DNA of 43,163 nt from Streptosporangiales bacterium (GTDB lineage: Bacteria; Actinomycetota; Actinomycetes; Streptosporangiales; WHSR01): the NCBI GenBank assembly GCA_009379995.1, contig WHSR01000041.1, positions 1 through 43,163 of the forward strand, in the 5' to 3' direction. The position numbers and the translations under genes are program-made. Shown one piece after another: positions 9,123-17,259 of the stretch. The notes below the pieces were generated by a model. That model had not been told where the DNA came from. It saw nothing but the letters and a program-made list of their open reading frames with translations, and did no database searches. Positions within the stretch are counted from its first letter, which is position 1; each line of letters begins with the position of its first letter.

Positions 9123-9536
9123 ATGGCTGTGCACAACTCCCCGGCGGCGCCCGCAACACGCGGACGGACCGTGAACATCACCCTGTGGGTGGTGCAGGTC
9201 CTGGTGGCAGTGTTCTTCGTTGCCGCCGCGGCCGCACCTAAGCTAATCGGCCAGCAGGTCGCGGTGGAGATGTTCGACCTGATCGGCTTCGGTCAATGGT
9301 TCCGGTATCTGGTCGGCACGCTCGAACTCGCCGGCGCGATCGGCTTGCTGATCCCACGGCTGGCCGGCCTGGCCGCGCTCGGCCTCATCGGCGTCATGGT
9401 CGGCGCGGTCATCACCCAGCTGCTCGTCCCCGAGGTCGTCGGCCCGGTGCTCACGCCGGCCCTCCTAGGCGTCGTCTTGGCCCTGATCGTGTGGGGCCGC
9501 TGGCCGCAGACCAAGGCCCTCGTCGGCACGCGCTAA
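9123..9536 (+). CDS. DoxX-family membrane protein
   Basis: 137 aa with four hydrophobic segments (WVVQVLVAVFFVAAAAAPK; a second in YLVGTLELAGAIGLLIP; a third in ALGLIGVMVGAVITQL; a fourth in ALLGVVLALIVWG), the layout of DoxX-like proteins. ATG 9123 is preceded by GGGAGG about 9 nt upstream. The role of DoxX proteins is poorly defined; they are linked to quinone or thiol redox systems in a few species. The SGNH hydrolase starts 27 nt downstream in the same direction and may be cotranscribed. Confidence 0.8.
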   Translation: MAVHNSPAAPATRGRTVNITLWVVQVLVAVFFVAAAAAPKLIGQQVAVEMFDLIGFGQWFRYLVGTLELAGAIGLLIPRLAGLAALGLIGVMVGAVITQLLVPEVVGPVLTPALLGVVLALIVWGRWPQTKALVGTR

Positions 9537-9563
9537 CTCCGAGAACTCCGAAAGGATGCACCC

Positions 9564-10889
9564 GTGAACTCGTCACGACTTCGTACGCTCGCGTCCGGCG
9601 CCGCAGCGGTGGCCCTGATGATGCTGGCAGCCATGGTGGCGCTGGCGGCCCCGGCCGGCTCCGCCGCGGCCTCCGACGGCCGTGCCGGCGCCGGACGGGG
9701 CTGGTCCGGCACCTGGGCGACCGCTCAGCAGCAGCCGAGGGCGGGCAACGACTTCCAGGGCCCCAACTGGTCGCTCAAGGGCTTCGCGGACGAGTCGGTC
9801 CGGCAGGTGGTCCGGGTCAGCGCCGGCGGCTCGCGGGTACGCATCCGGCTGTCCAACCTGTACGGCACCAAGCCGCTTCGTGTCGCCGGGGCGACGATCG
9901 CCAAGGCCGGCGAGGGCGCCGCCCTGCGGCCGGGCACCGTGCGTCCGCTCACGTTCCGCCGCTCGCCGTCCACGACGATCCCGACCGGCCGTGCCGCGAC
10001 GTCCGACGCCGCGCCGCTGTCCACCGCACCGCTGGAGAAGTTGACGGTCACGCTGTACTTCGCCGAGCCCACCGGGGCCGCGACATTCCACGAGGGAGGG
10101 TTTACGACCACCTACCGCGCCGCGGGCGACCACCGGTTCGAGGGCGGCGCCGAGGCGTTCGCCGGTGAGACCAGCCACTCCTGGTACTACCTGACCGGCG
10201 TGGACGTCGCCGGTGGGCACGGCCGAGCCAAGGGGCACGGCCGAGCCAGGGGCGCCGTGGTGGCCTTCGGCGACTCCATCACCGACGGGGCCTTCTCCAC
10301 ACCGAACGCCGACAACCGCTATCCCGACGAACTGGCCGAACGTCTCGTCGCGGCCGGGGTACCGATGGGTGTGCTCAACGCCGGGATCAACGGCAACATG
10401 CTGCTCACCGACTCGCCGTGCTTCGCCGGCGAGAAGGGAGTCACCCGGTTCCAGCGCGACGTAATCGGCCAGCCCGGGGTACGTACCGTGATCGTGTTGG
10501 AGGGAATCAACGACATCGGCCTCGGCGGGGTGGACACCGGGTGCGGCACGCCCCCGGTGATGACCGCGGAGCAGCTCATCAAGGGCCACCGGGCACTGAT
10601 CCGCGCCGCGCACGCCCACGACATCAAGATCATCGGTGCCACGGTGACACCAGTGAAGGGAAACGAGTACGGCTACGACACCGAGCGCAACGAGGCGGTA
10701 CGCGACGCCCTGAACCGCTGGATCCGCCACGGTGGCGAGTACGACGCTGTGGTCGACTTCGACCGGGCCCTCGCCGACCCTGCCGACCCGGATGCGCTGC
10801 TGCCGGCCTACGACGCGGGAGACCACCTGCACCCCAACGACGCCGGCATGAAGGCCATGGCCGAGGCGATCGACCTCGACACCCTCTGA
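9564..10889 (+). CDS. secreted SGNH/GDSL-family hydrolase
   Basis: 441 aa esterase/lipase-like enzyme. Starts at GTG 9564 with AAAGGA upstream. A signal peptide covers about residues 1-36 (basic start, then a hydrophobic run with LMMLAAMVALAAPAGSAAA). An N-terminal beta-rich region (WSGTWATAQQQP onward) is typical of actinobacterial members of this type. SGNH blocks are seen in order: AFGDSITDG with Ser238, NAGINGN (Gly/Asn oxyanion region), LEGINDIG (GxND) and GDHLHPND with Asp420 and His423. The substrate is unknown. The short repeat GRAKGHGRARG before block I is a small charged linker. It converges on the symporter gene with only 2 nt between the stops. Confidence 0.87.
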   Translation: MNSSRLRTLASGAAAVALMMLAAMVALAAPAGSAAASDGRAGAGRGWSGTWATAQQQPRAGNDFQGPNWSLKGFADESVRQVVRVSAGGSRVRIRLSNLYGTKPLRVAGATIAKAGEGAALRPGTVRPLTFRRSPSTTIPTGRAATSDAAPLSTAPLEKLTVTLYFAEPTGAATFHEGGFTTTYRAAGDHRFEGGAEAFAGETSHSWYYLTGVDVAGGHGRAKGHGRARGAVVAFGDSITDGAFSTPNADNRYPDELAERLVAAGVPMGVLNAGINGNMLLTDSPCFAGEKGVTRFQRDVIGQPGVRTVIVLEGINDIGLGGVDTGCGTPPVMTAEQLIKGHRALIRAAHAHDIKIIGATVTPVKGNEYGYDTERNEAVRDALNRWIRHGGEYDAVVDFDRALADPADPDALLPAYDAGDHLHPNDAGMKAMAEAIDLDTL

Positions 10890-10891
10890 TC

Positions 10892-12337
10892 TCAACCGCC
10901 TTGCCTTGGCCCCGCCGCGCCGAGGGCGGGAACGCGGGAGTCCAGCCCTTCCACGTCGGCGGCGGTGCGGCCGAAGAGCGAGACGACCACTGTGATCACC
11001 GCGGACGCCAGCAGCGCACCAAGGAAGGGCGGCAGGGTGGGCACGCCGCCGGGGAACGTCGCTAGCAGCACGCCACGCGCGGCCGAGCCGGTGGCGACCC
11101 AGCCCGGGACTATCGCGCCGGCAAGCCCCGCCAGCGAGCCGGCGAGCGCGCCCGCCACCGTCGCCCGCGACCACAGGCCGAGCAGGGCCGGTACGACGGT
11201 GGCCGCGCACAGTAGGTCGGCGATCAAGAAGATGCGCAGCACGCTGTAGCCCTGGATCGCCACCACGATCGCGGGGATCAGCAACAGGACGGTCACGGCG
11301 CGAGCCCACGCCAGCGACAGCGTCCGCCGCTCGGTCACCACCAGGGAGGCCAGCGCGTTCTCCAGCGTGTCGACCGAGGAGGTCACCAGGCTCAACCCGA
11401 AGATCATCGCCACCGCCGACAGCCACCCGGGAAGGCCGCCCAACACCGCGAAGAACGGCACCGGCGGCGAGCCCAGCTCGGCCCCCGTTCTCGCGGCGAA
11501 CACGCCGATGGCCCCGATCACCGCAACAACCGGGATCACCATCACGGCGGCGAGACCGGCGCCCCGGTAGAGAGCCGACAGGTCCCTTGCCGCCCAGACC
11601 CGCTGCCAGTAGCCCTGGTGGAACAGGTTCGCCGCGACGACGGCGATGACGAGCGTGACCGCCACCTCGATCCCGCCGGCGTCGACACCGAGCAGATGCT
11701 GGGCCTCCGGCCGGGCGGCCTCCCGGTCCATGCTCCAGAACACCGCCAGCGCCGCCACCCCGAGCAGGGCGAAGATGAACCACGCCTGCCACCTGTCGGT
11801 ACGCAACGACGCGCGCAACCCGCCGTACGCCGTATAGCCGAGCGTGGCCGCGGCGACGGCAACGATCACGACCCGGGCGTCGAGGTCCGCCAGCACCGCG
11901 CTGGCCCCGCCGATCGCCGTCAGCTCGGCGGTCACGAAGATCACCATGTACAGGACGGAGACGCCCACGACGTAGCCGTGAAACCCCGGACCGTAGCGGA
12001 GCCGCACGAACTCGGTCAGCGCGTGCCCGGACGGGACCACGCGCCGCACCCGCCGGCCCAGCAGCGCAAAGGCCACCATGGGCAGCGCGGACGCGATTGC
12101 GTAGCCGGCCACCCCGTCGATACCGACGGTCGCGCCCACCTCGGGCGGGGTGAACAGGATCCACGCGCCCATCCCGGAGGCCATGAACGACAGCGCGAGG
12201 GTCAGCGATCCCTGGGATCCGCGGGCGACCACGTAGTCCTCGACGTCACGCCCGGCCAGCCTGGTGCGCAGACCGATCCACACGAACAGGGCGAGGGTCG
12301 CGACGAGGACGATCCCGCCCGTCCACCACGAGAGCAT
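10892..12337 (-). CDS. sodium:solute symporter under TPP riboswitch control
   Basis: 481 aa integral membrane protein of the SSS family with about 13 hydrophobic segments. Early segments include ALSFMASGMGAWILFTPPEV, and the family sodium-site region appears around LVTSSVDTLENALASLVV. The sequence RVWAARDL resembles the urea/solute branch of the family. The decisive clue to substrate is the TPP riboswitch immediately upstream, whose 3' end contains the ribosome binding site GGAGGGAGG. The gene is therefore probably switched off by thiamine pyrophosphate and likely imports thiamine or a precursor such as hydroxymethylpyrimidine. Comparative-genomics work has linked SSS-type carriers (called ThiV) to thiamine, but I cannot confirm orthology. 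ATG 12337. Confidence 0.87.
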   Translation of the reverse strand: MLSWWTGGIVLVATLALFVWIGLRTRLAGRDVEDYVVARGSQGSLTLALSFMASGMGAWILFTPPEVGATVGIDGVAGYAIASALPMVAFALLGRRVRRVVPSGHALTEFVRLRYGPGFHGYVVGVSVLYMVIFVTAELTAIGGASAVLADLDARVVIVAVAAATLGYTAYGGLRASLRTDRWQAWFIFALLGVAALAVFWSMDREAARPEAQHLLGVDAGGIEVAVTLVIAVVAANLFHQGYWQRVWAARDLSALYRGAGLAAVMVIPVVAVIGAIGVFAARTGAELGSPPVPFFAVLGGLPGWLSAVAMIFGLSLVTSSVDTLENALASLVVTERRTLSLAWARAVTVLLLIPAIVVAIQGYSVLRIFLIADLLCAATVVPALLGLWSRATVAGALAGSLAGLAGAIVPGWVATGSAARGVLLATFPGGVPTLPPFLGALLASAVITVVVSLFGRTAADVEGLDSRVPALGAAGPRQGG

Positions 12338-12342
12338 GCCAA

Positions 12343-12432
12343 CCTCCCTCCGCCGGCATTACCCGGATCAGGTACTTGCGGTCGGCGGCAGCCTCAGCCG
12401 CCCTCTCAGCCCGGTGCTACCGAGCTCCCGCT
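12343..12432 (-). ncRNA. TPP riboswitch (THI element)
   Basis: Read on the minus strand, the leader of the symporter gene contains the hallmark TPP-sensing sequences in order: GGGAGC and an apical stem, GGGCTGAGAGGGCGGCTGA, then ACCTGATCCGGGTAATGCC and GGCGGAGGGAGG. The CTGAGA and ACCTGATC..GG.TAATGCC..CGGAGGGA blocks are diagnostic of the pyrimidine and pyrophosphate sensor arms. The 3' P1 strand overlaps the Shine-Dalgarno site of the gene starting at 12337, so translation control by occlusion is likely. The preceding gene ends only about 15 nt upstream of the riboswitch. Confidence 0.93.
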
Positions 12433-12447
12433 GGACACAACTTACCG

Positions 12448-12738
12448 CTACGACATATAGCCCGGTGGGTCGTTGGGGTGAACCGCCACCGGATGTACCT
12501 CGACGGTCATCCACGGCCACAGCGGCAGGGAGGCCACAGCGTCATGCAGGGCTGTCGCGTCCGGCGCCTCCCACAGTCCCCAGTTGGCCCAACGCCCCGG
12601 GATACGCCACAGGCGCTTCATGAGCCCGGCCTGGGCCAGCTCCTTGCCGCGGGCCATCTCGGCCTCGGCCAGCCGTCGCCGTTCGTCCGGGTCGCCGTCG
12701 GGCGGCCAGTTCACCTCGATGTGGACGAGAAATTCCAT
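12448..12738 (-). CDS. muconolactone delta-isomerase-like protein
   Basis: 96 aa, the usual size of MIase/CatC-family proteins (ferredoxin-like fold, oligomeric). Recognised from MEFLVHIEVNWPPD at the start, the helix EAEMARGKELAQAG, LWRIPGRWANWGLWE, and the end LPLWPWMTVEVHPVAVHP. True CatC acts in the beta-ketoadipate pathway, but no muconate cycloisomerase or catechol dioxygenase is nearby, so this is more likely an isomerase recruited for another lactone or for the product of the neighbouring enzymes. Last gene of the leftward IclR operon; begins 26 nt after the MmgE/PrpD gene with GGGAGAAGG as ribosome site. Confidence 0.85.
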   Translation of the reverse strand: MEFLVHIEVNWPPDGDPDERRRLAEAEMARGKELAQAGLMKRLWRIPGRWANWGLWEAPDATALHDAVASLPLWPWMTVEVHPVAVHPNDPPGYMS

Positions 12739-12763
12739 GCGTACCTTCTCCCTTGCTCCCTCT

Positions 12764-14182
12764 TCACGGCAGCAGGTCGGTCAGCTCGCCTACGTCGGCG
12801 AGGCTCTGCAGACCGAGGGCACACGCGGCGATCTCGCCCGCGCGCTCCTCGCTCACCGACCGCACGGCGTTCAGCCGAAACTTCGTGGCGAGCTCCGCGT
12901 CGGTCAGCGGGTCCTGGGGGCCTCCGCGGTTCACGTCGAGACGTTCCTCGAACGTCTCCCCCGACCTCGTCAGTACCCGCAGCACCGCCGGGAACTGGTT
13001 CGGGAAGATGCGGCTGCACAGGGGGTCCTCGACGCAGCGCACCTTCGCGGCGAGCGCCCGGCGTCGCTCGTCGCGAGCCATCTCGTCGGTGAAGTCCTCG
13101 TGGAACACGCCGAGCCCGCCCCCGCCGAGCAGGGCCGCCGCCACCGTGTACGGGCCGCTGAACGCGGCCGCGTAGCCGGTGGCTGGGCGGGCCTTCTGCT
13201 CGGCCGGCTGCGCGATGGTGCGCAGCACCGGCCCGGCCGCCCCCAGCTCGATGTCCTCGACGGAGTCGGGGTCGAGGCCGCGGGCACGCAGCCGCAGCGC
13301 CGCGTCGATGCCGGCGTGGGTGAAGTGGTTGCAGGGGTACGGCTTGAAGAAGATGCCGGGCAGCTCCCACCGGACGCCGAGCCCGTCGACCACGACGTAC
13401 GGGTCGGCGCGGTCGCCGCAGTAGGCCTGCAGGAAGCCGAACCTCCCCTCGATCACCGTCGGCGGGCCGGTGAGCCCGTGCCGGGCCAGGTCGGCCGCTG
13501 CCGTCCCGCAGTGGGCCGCCCAGCCGCAGTGCACCCGCTTGACGGTGCCGCCGGTGCGGTTGGCCTCCAGCACACCGGCGCCCATGCTGCACGCGATTCC
13601 GGCGGCCGAGGCGATCTCCGCCGCGTCGAGGCCGTGCAGCATGGCGGCGGCGACAGCGGCGCCGACCGCGCCGCAGATCGCCGTCGCGTGCAGGCCGCGG
13701 TCGAAGAACACGGAGTTGCCGAGCTCGGCGTCGTAGCCGGCCATGCCGAGCCGTACGCAGACCTCGATCCCGAAGCCGGCGGCGTCGAGCAGCGCCGGCC
13801 CGCTCGCCCCGACCGCCTCGGCGGCGGCGAGCGCGGCCGGCACGACGTTCGAGCTGGGGTGCAGTACGGACGGAAGGTGGGTGTCGTCGAAGTCCAGGGC
13901 GTGCGCGAGCGTGCCGTTGACGAGGGCGGCGGTCGCGGCGGGATAGCGCCGGCCGGCACCGAGAGCGGCGGCACCGATAGCAGTGGCCTGGGCGGATCCG
14001 CCCCACTCGGCGGCGAGCGCCTGGACGGTTCGGGAGGGCTCGAGCGGCGTCGCGGCCAGGCTGTTGCCGAGCACGTCGAGGACGCGGCGGGCCACGTCGG
14101 CGCGCAGCTCGGCCGGCAGCCCCTTGTCCCGAATCTCGACGGCGACCTCGGCGAGGCGCTGTACGACCGTCGGCTCGCTCAT
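12764..14182 (-). CDS. MmgE/PrpD family protein 1
   Basis: About 472 aa. ATG 14182 overlaps the stop of the cyclase gene (ATGA), and the product starts MSEPTVVQRLAEVAVEI, a normal start for this family; a longer frame upstream is shadow. Family blocks seen are RVLDVLGNSLAAT, LVNGTLAHALDFDDTH, SNVVPAALAAAEAVG, GRFGFLQAYCG and FKPYPCNHFTHAGIDAAL. MmgE/PrpD proteins include 2-methylcitrate dehydratase, cis-aconitate decarboxylase and iminodisuccinate epimerase, all acting on small di- or tricarboxylates. The exact reaction is not predictable. A second, diverged member is encoded at 23456-24868 in the opposing operon. Confidence 0.88.
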   Translation of the reverse strand: MSEPTVVQRLAEVAVEIRDKGLPAELRADVARRVLDVLGNSLAATPLEPSRTVQALAAEWGGSAQATAIGAAALGAGRRYPAATAALVNGTLAHALDFDDTHLPSVLHPSSNVVPAALAAAEAVGASGPALLDAAGFGIEVCVRLGMAGYDAELGNSVFFDRGLHATAICGAVGAAVAAAMLHGLDAAEIASAAGIACSMGAGVLEANRTGGTVKRVHCGWAAHCGTAAADLARHGLTGPPTVIEGRFGFLQAYCGDRADPYVVVDGLGVRWELPGIFFKPYPCNHFTHAGIDAALRLRARGLDPDSVEDIELGAAGPVLRTIAQPAEQKARPATGYAAAFSGPYTVAAALLGGGGLGVFHEDFTDEMARDERRRALAAKVRCVEDPLCSRIFPNQFPAVLRVLTRSGETFEERLDVNRGGPQDPLTDAELATKFRLNAVRSVSEERAGEIAACALGLQSLADVGELTDLLP

Positions 14183-14994
14183 CGGCCCACCACCGCCAGC
14201 GGGCGCACGGGCGAGCCGGTGGCGCCCACGATCTTCAGCGGGGCCAGCACGAACACGAACTCGGTGAGGCCGCGAGCCGACGCCTCCTCGAGGTTCATGT
14301 GCTCGACGATGTGAATGCCGTGCTCCACGAGCAGGACTCGATGCACCGGAAGCACCCGGTGCCCCGCCCCGGGCCCGACGTGCTCGTACGCCGTCGTGTC
14401 GGCGCCGGTCACGGCGGTACCGCGAGCCGCCAGCCACCGCGCGCCGTCCTCGGTCACCCCCGGGACGCCGCTCTCGTGACCGATGTAGGCCTCGGCGTCG
14501 TCCCAGTACCGCGCCCACCCGGTCCGGACGAGGACCGCGTCGCCGCGGCCGACCGCGACGCCGGCGCGCGCCTCGGCGCCGGCCAGTTCGTCGGGTCCGA
14601 TGCCGTGCCCGGCGGGCAGCACGTCGACGCCGGCGGCCGCCGCGACGTCGAGGAGCACACCCCGGCACACCATCGGGGACATCTCGTCGATGCCGAGCCG
14701 GCCGAACCGTCCGCCCCGCTGCGCCTCGGCGGCGTCGACTCCCCCGTGCAGCCGGCCGTCGTGGGATACGTGGGCCAGCGCGTCGACGTGGGTGCCGACG
14801 TGTCCGCCGGTGGTGATCAGTTCGTTGGCCGCGGAGCCGCCGTCCGGCCGAACCATGTCGCCGTGCCGCCGCAGCAGCGCCATCCGGAAGCCGGGATGGT
14901 TGGGCGAGGTGGGTATGTTCGCGGCGAGCGGCTGGGCGAGGTCGATCACACCTACGCCGGACGTAATCGCGTCGAGCAGGGCACTCATGGTCAC
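14179..14994 (-). CDS. cyclase-family metal-dependent hydrolase
   Basis: About 271 aa, of the cyclase family that includes bacterial kynurenine formamidase and isatin hydrolase, both of which hydrolyse amide bonds with a divalent metal. The signature HVGTHVDALAH is at residues 65-75 (H-x-G-T-H-x-D-x3-H), with further conserved residues in DAVLVRTGW. The start is GTG 14994, overlapping the upstream CoA-transferase stop; ATG 14988 is an alternative. Given the neighbouring hydantoinases, opening of a cyclic imide or amide is a reasonable guess, but the substrate is not known. Confidence 0.86.
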   Translation of the reverse strand: MTMSALLDAITSGVGVIDLAQPLAANIPTSPNHPGFRMALLRRHGDMVRPDGGSAANELITTGGHVGTHVDALAHVSHDGRLHGGVDAAEAQRGGRFGRLGIDEMSPMVCRGVLLDVAAAAGVDVLPAGHGIGPDELAGAEARAGVAVGRGDAVLVRTGWARYWDDAEAYIGHESGVPGVTEDGARWLAARGTAVTGADTTAYEHVGPGAGHRVLPVHRVLLVEHGIHIVEHMNLEEASARGLTEFVFVLAPLKIVGATGSPVRPLAVVGR

Positions 14995-16187
14995 ACGACC
15001 CCCTTGTCCCGCAGTTTGGCGAGGTCGGAGGCGGTCAGGCCGAGCCGGCCGTACACCTCCTCGTTGTGCGCGCCCATCGGCGGCCCCGCGGTGCGGATCG
15101 ATCCCGGCGTCTCCGACAGGCGCGCCAGCACGTTCTGCATCTTGATCGGCCCCAGCTCGGGATCGTCGACCGTCACTATCGAGCCGAGCGCCCGGTACTG
15201 CGGGTCCGCCATGACGTCACGCACGTCGTAGATCGGCGCGACCGCCGCCTGCGCCTCCTCGAACGCCTGCACCACCTCGTCGTGGGTGCGGCGGGCAATC
15301 CACGAGCCGACCGCCTCGTCCAGTACGTCGGCGTGCTCCGCGCGCTCGGCTCCGGAGCGGAACCACGGCTCGTCGATCAGCTCGGGACGGCCGACGAGTC
15401 GCATCACCCGTTCGGCGACGCTCTGCGCCGAGGTGGAGATCGCTACCCACCGGCCGTCCCGGGTGCGGTAGGTGTTGCGGGGCGCGTTGTTGTTCGACCG
15501 GTTCCCGGTACGTTCCTGGACGACGCCGAGCTGGTCGTACACCGTCGGCTGGGAACCCAGGACGGTGAGGATCGGCTCGATGATCGCCATGTCCACCACC
15601 TGACCGCGTCCGGTGTGGTCCCGGGCGCGCAGCGCCGCCATCGTGGTGTACGCGGTCGCCAACGCCGCGATCCCGTCGGCCAGGCCGAACGGCGGAAGCG
15701 TGGGCGGGCCGTCCGGCTCGCCGGTGATCGCCGCGAACCCGCTCATCGCCTCGGCGAGGGTCCCGAACCCTGGCCGGTTCGCGTACGGACCGAACTGCCC
15801 GAATCCAGTCACCCGGGCGAGTACCAGCCCCGGGTTGCTCGCCGACAGCACGTCGTAGCCGAGTCCCCACCGTTCCAGCGTGCCGGGGCGGAAGTTCTCG
15901 ATCACCACGTCGGCATCGGCGACGAGCCGTTTGAAGAGCTCCTGGCCCTCGGCCGACCCGAGATAGCACGTGATCGCCTTCTTGTTGCGGGAGATGACCT
16001 TCCACCACAAGGCGACGCCGTTCTTGCTCGCGCCGTGGTAGCGGACCGGGTCGCCGCGTTCCGGGTGCTCGACCTTGATGACCTCGGCGCCGAAGTCGCC
16101 GAGCATGGTCGCGGCGAGCGGGCCCGCGAACAGCGTCGCCACGTCGATCACCCGTAGGCCGTCGAGCGCCCCAGCCCCTTCACTCAC
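14991..16187 (-). CDS. CaiB/BaiF class III CoA-transferase
   Basis: 398 aa, the standard length for class III (formyl-CoA/carnitine type) CoA-transferases. Typical blocks are LRVIDVATLFAGPLAA at the N-terminus, LGDFGAEVIKVEHPE, ADVVIENFRPGTLERWGLG and PFGLADGIAALAT, where the Asp is the likely covalent catalytic residue. It moves CoA from a donor such as succinyl- or acetyl-CoA to a carboxylic acid, activating the substrate or product of this operon. Starts 42 nt after iclR on the same strand and overlaps the cyclase gene by 4 nt. Confidence 0.92.
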   Translation of the reverse strand: MSEGAGALDGLRVIDVATLFAGPLAATMLGDFGAEVIKVEHPERGDPVRYHGASKNGVALWWKVISRNKKAITCYLGSAEGQELFKRLVADADVVIENFRPGTLERWGLGYDVLSASNPGLVLARVTGFGQFGPYANRPGFGTLAEAMSGFAAITGEPDGPPTLPPFGLADGIAALATAYTTMAALRARDHTGRGQVVDMAIIEPILTVLGSQPTVYDQLGVVQERTGNRSNNNAPRNTYRTRDGRWVAISTSAQSVAERVMRLVGRPELIDEPWFRSGAERAEHADVLDEAVGSWIARRTHDEVVQAFEEAQAAVAPIYDVRDVMADPQYRALGSIVTVDDPELGPIKMQNVLARLSETPGSIRTAGPPMGAHNEEVYGRLGLTASDLAKLRDKGVV

Positions 16188-16229
16188 GTGTCGGCTCCTT
16201 CCTCATCGGCCTCCCATGCATGCTCGCAC

Positions 16230-17048
16230 TCACCCGCGCGTCGGTGCCGCCCAGCCGAGCGCGGCGGAGATCTCCTCGGCGGCGGCACGCACCGCCGGGA
16301 CGTACCGCGCGCAGGTCTCGGCACCGAACCGGTCGACGGGCCCGCAGACGCTGATGGCGCCCGCGACCTCACCGTCCACCCCGAACACGGGCGCCGCTAC
16401 CGACGCCGCGCCGACCTGGCGCTCACCGTGGGACACGGCAGCGCCGCGCCGCGCGATGTCGGCCAGCTCGGCGCGCAGGCGCGCCGGGTCCGACACCGTC
16501 TGCGGCGTCAGTACGGCCAGCGGGCCGGCGAGCACCGCCTCGCGGCGTGGTTCCGGAAAACAGGCGAGGATCACCTTGCCCGATGCGCCCGTGTGCAGCG
16601 GAAACCGCCGCCCTACCTCGACGGTCATCTTGATCTCCTGCGGGCTCTCGAACTGGTCGAGGTAGACGCGCGCGTCGCCGACGAGCTCGGACAGCGTCGT
16701 GGTCTCGTAGGTCTCGTCGCGCAGGCGTCGCAACACGGGTGCGGCAGCGGAACGCAGCGTCGAATCGCGCAACGCACGTGCCCCCAGCGCCGCCGCGGCC
16801 GGGCCCAAGCGGTAACCGCGGGTCCCCGGGTCGGTGACGAGCAGTTCCCGGGACGCGAGCGACCGCAGGATCCGATGAACCACCGCCTTGGCCAGGCCGA
16901 GCTCACGGCTGATCGTGCTCACTCCCAGCGACGCCGGCCCGCCCGTGAAGAGCAGCAGGACGTCGGCGACGCGCGCCGCGGCCTCGGTCCCCATGGGCTC
17001 CGCGCCCCCGACCTCGGCCGCCGATCCCCTCGCCGTCTTGTCCTTCAC
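16230..17048 (-). CDS. IclR-family transcriptional regulator
   Basis: About 272 aa. The N-terminal winged helix-turn-helix (residues ~25-85) includes VADVLLLFTGGPASLGVSTI and LGLAKAVVHRILRSLASREL. The C-terminal effector domain carries SELVGDARVYLDQFESPQEI, HTGASGKVILACF and VAGAISVCGPVDRF. GTG 17048 is chosen because GGGGGGAA precedes it and frames further upstream have no family similarity. It heads the leftward operon and is divergent from the ABC transporter operon. A GTTCC-N7-GGAAC dyad overlaps its ribosome binding region (likely autoregulation), and a second lies near the transporter start. Confidence 0.9.
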   Translation of the reverse strand: MKDKTARGSAAEVGGAEPMGTEAAARVADVLLLFTGGPASLGVSTISRELGLAKAVVHRILRSLASRELLVTDPGTRGYRLGPAAAALGARALRDSTLRSAAAPVLRRLRDETYETTTLSELVGDARVYLDQFESPQEIKMTVEVGRRFPLHTGASGKVILACFPEPRREAVLAGPLAVLTPQTVSDPARLRAELADIARRGAAVSHGERQVGAASVAAPVFGVDGEVAGAISVCGPVDRFGAETCARYVPAVRAAAEEISAALGWAAPTRG

Positions 17049-17053
17049 CGTAT

Positions 17054-17070
17054 GTTCCCCCCAACGGAAC
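17054..17070. promoter_or_regulatory. putative IclR operator 1 (autoregulatory)
   Basis: Perfect inverted repeat GTTCC-N7-GGAAC (outer bases T/A extend it to 6 bp) located 6-22 nt upstream of the iclR GTG, overlapping its Shine-Dalgarno sequence. Identical in arms and spacing to the dyad at 17198-17214. Confidence 0.55.
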
Positions 17071-17109
17071 AGAACGCACCTCAGTGTTCGCGACGCAACA
17101 GCCCCGCAA

Positions 17110-17124
17110 CAATGCACATCATTG
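17110..17124. promoter_or_regulatory. additional dyad in iclR/ABC divergent gap
   Basis: CAATG-N5-CATTG perfect dyad, midway between the two GTTCC-N7-GGAAC sites. It could be a third regulator site or chance. No factor is assigned. Confidence 0.25.
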
Positions 17125-17197
17125 CACGTAACAGGGCAAGGAAAGCACCCGTTGACGTATGAACACAAGTAGTGCCACCATGCCATTCATTAGCAGC

Positions 17198-17214
17198 GTT
17201 CCGATTATGGGAAC
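17198..17214. promoter_or_regulatory. putative IclR operator 2 (ABC operon)
   Basis: Perfect inverted repeat GTTCC-N7-GGAAC centred about 54 nt upstream of the lipoprotein ATG at 17260. Same arms and same 7-nt spacing as the site at 17054-17070, with unrelated spacer bases, which argues for protein binding rather than duplication. Confidence 0.55.
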
Positions 17215-17259
17215 ATATTGGGGTGGCGGAGGGGCGCCGCCCGCGACAGAGGAGCACAT

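Noticed and set aside
9573..12164. Long minus-strand open frame of about 860 codons over the SGNH hydrolase and symporter
   Set aside because: It is in a different frame from the real symporter and has no recognisable family features.
12448..12738. Part of a beta-ketoadipate (catechol) pathway
   Set aside because: No muconate cycloisomerase, dioxygenase or enol-lactonase is encoded in the window.
17152..17175. TTGACG at 17152 as a -35 element of the ABC operon
   Set aside because: No acceptable -10 at 16-19 nt; the nearest TAGTGC is only 12 nt away.
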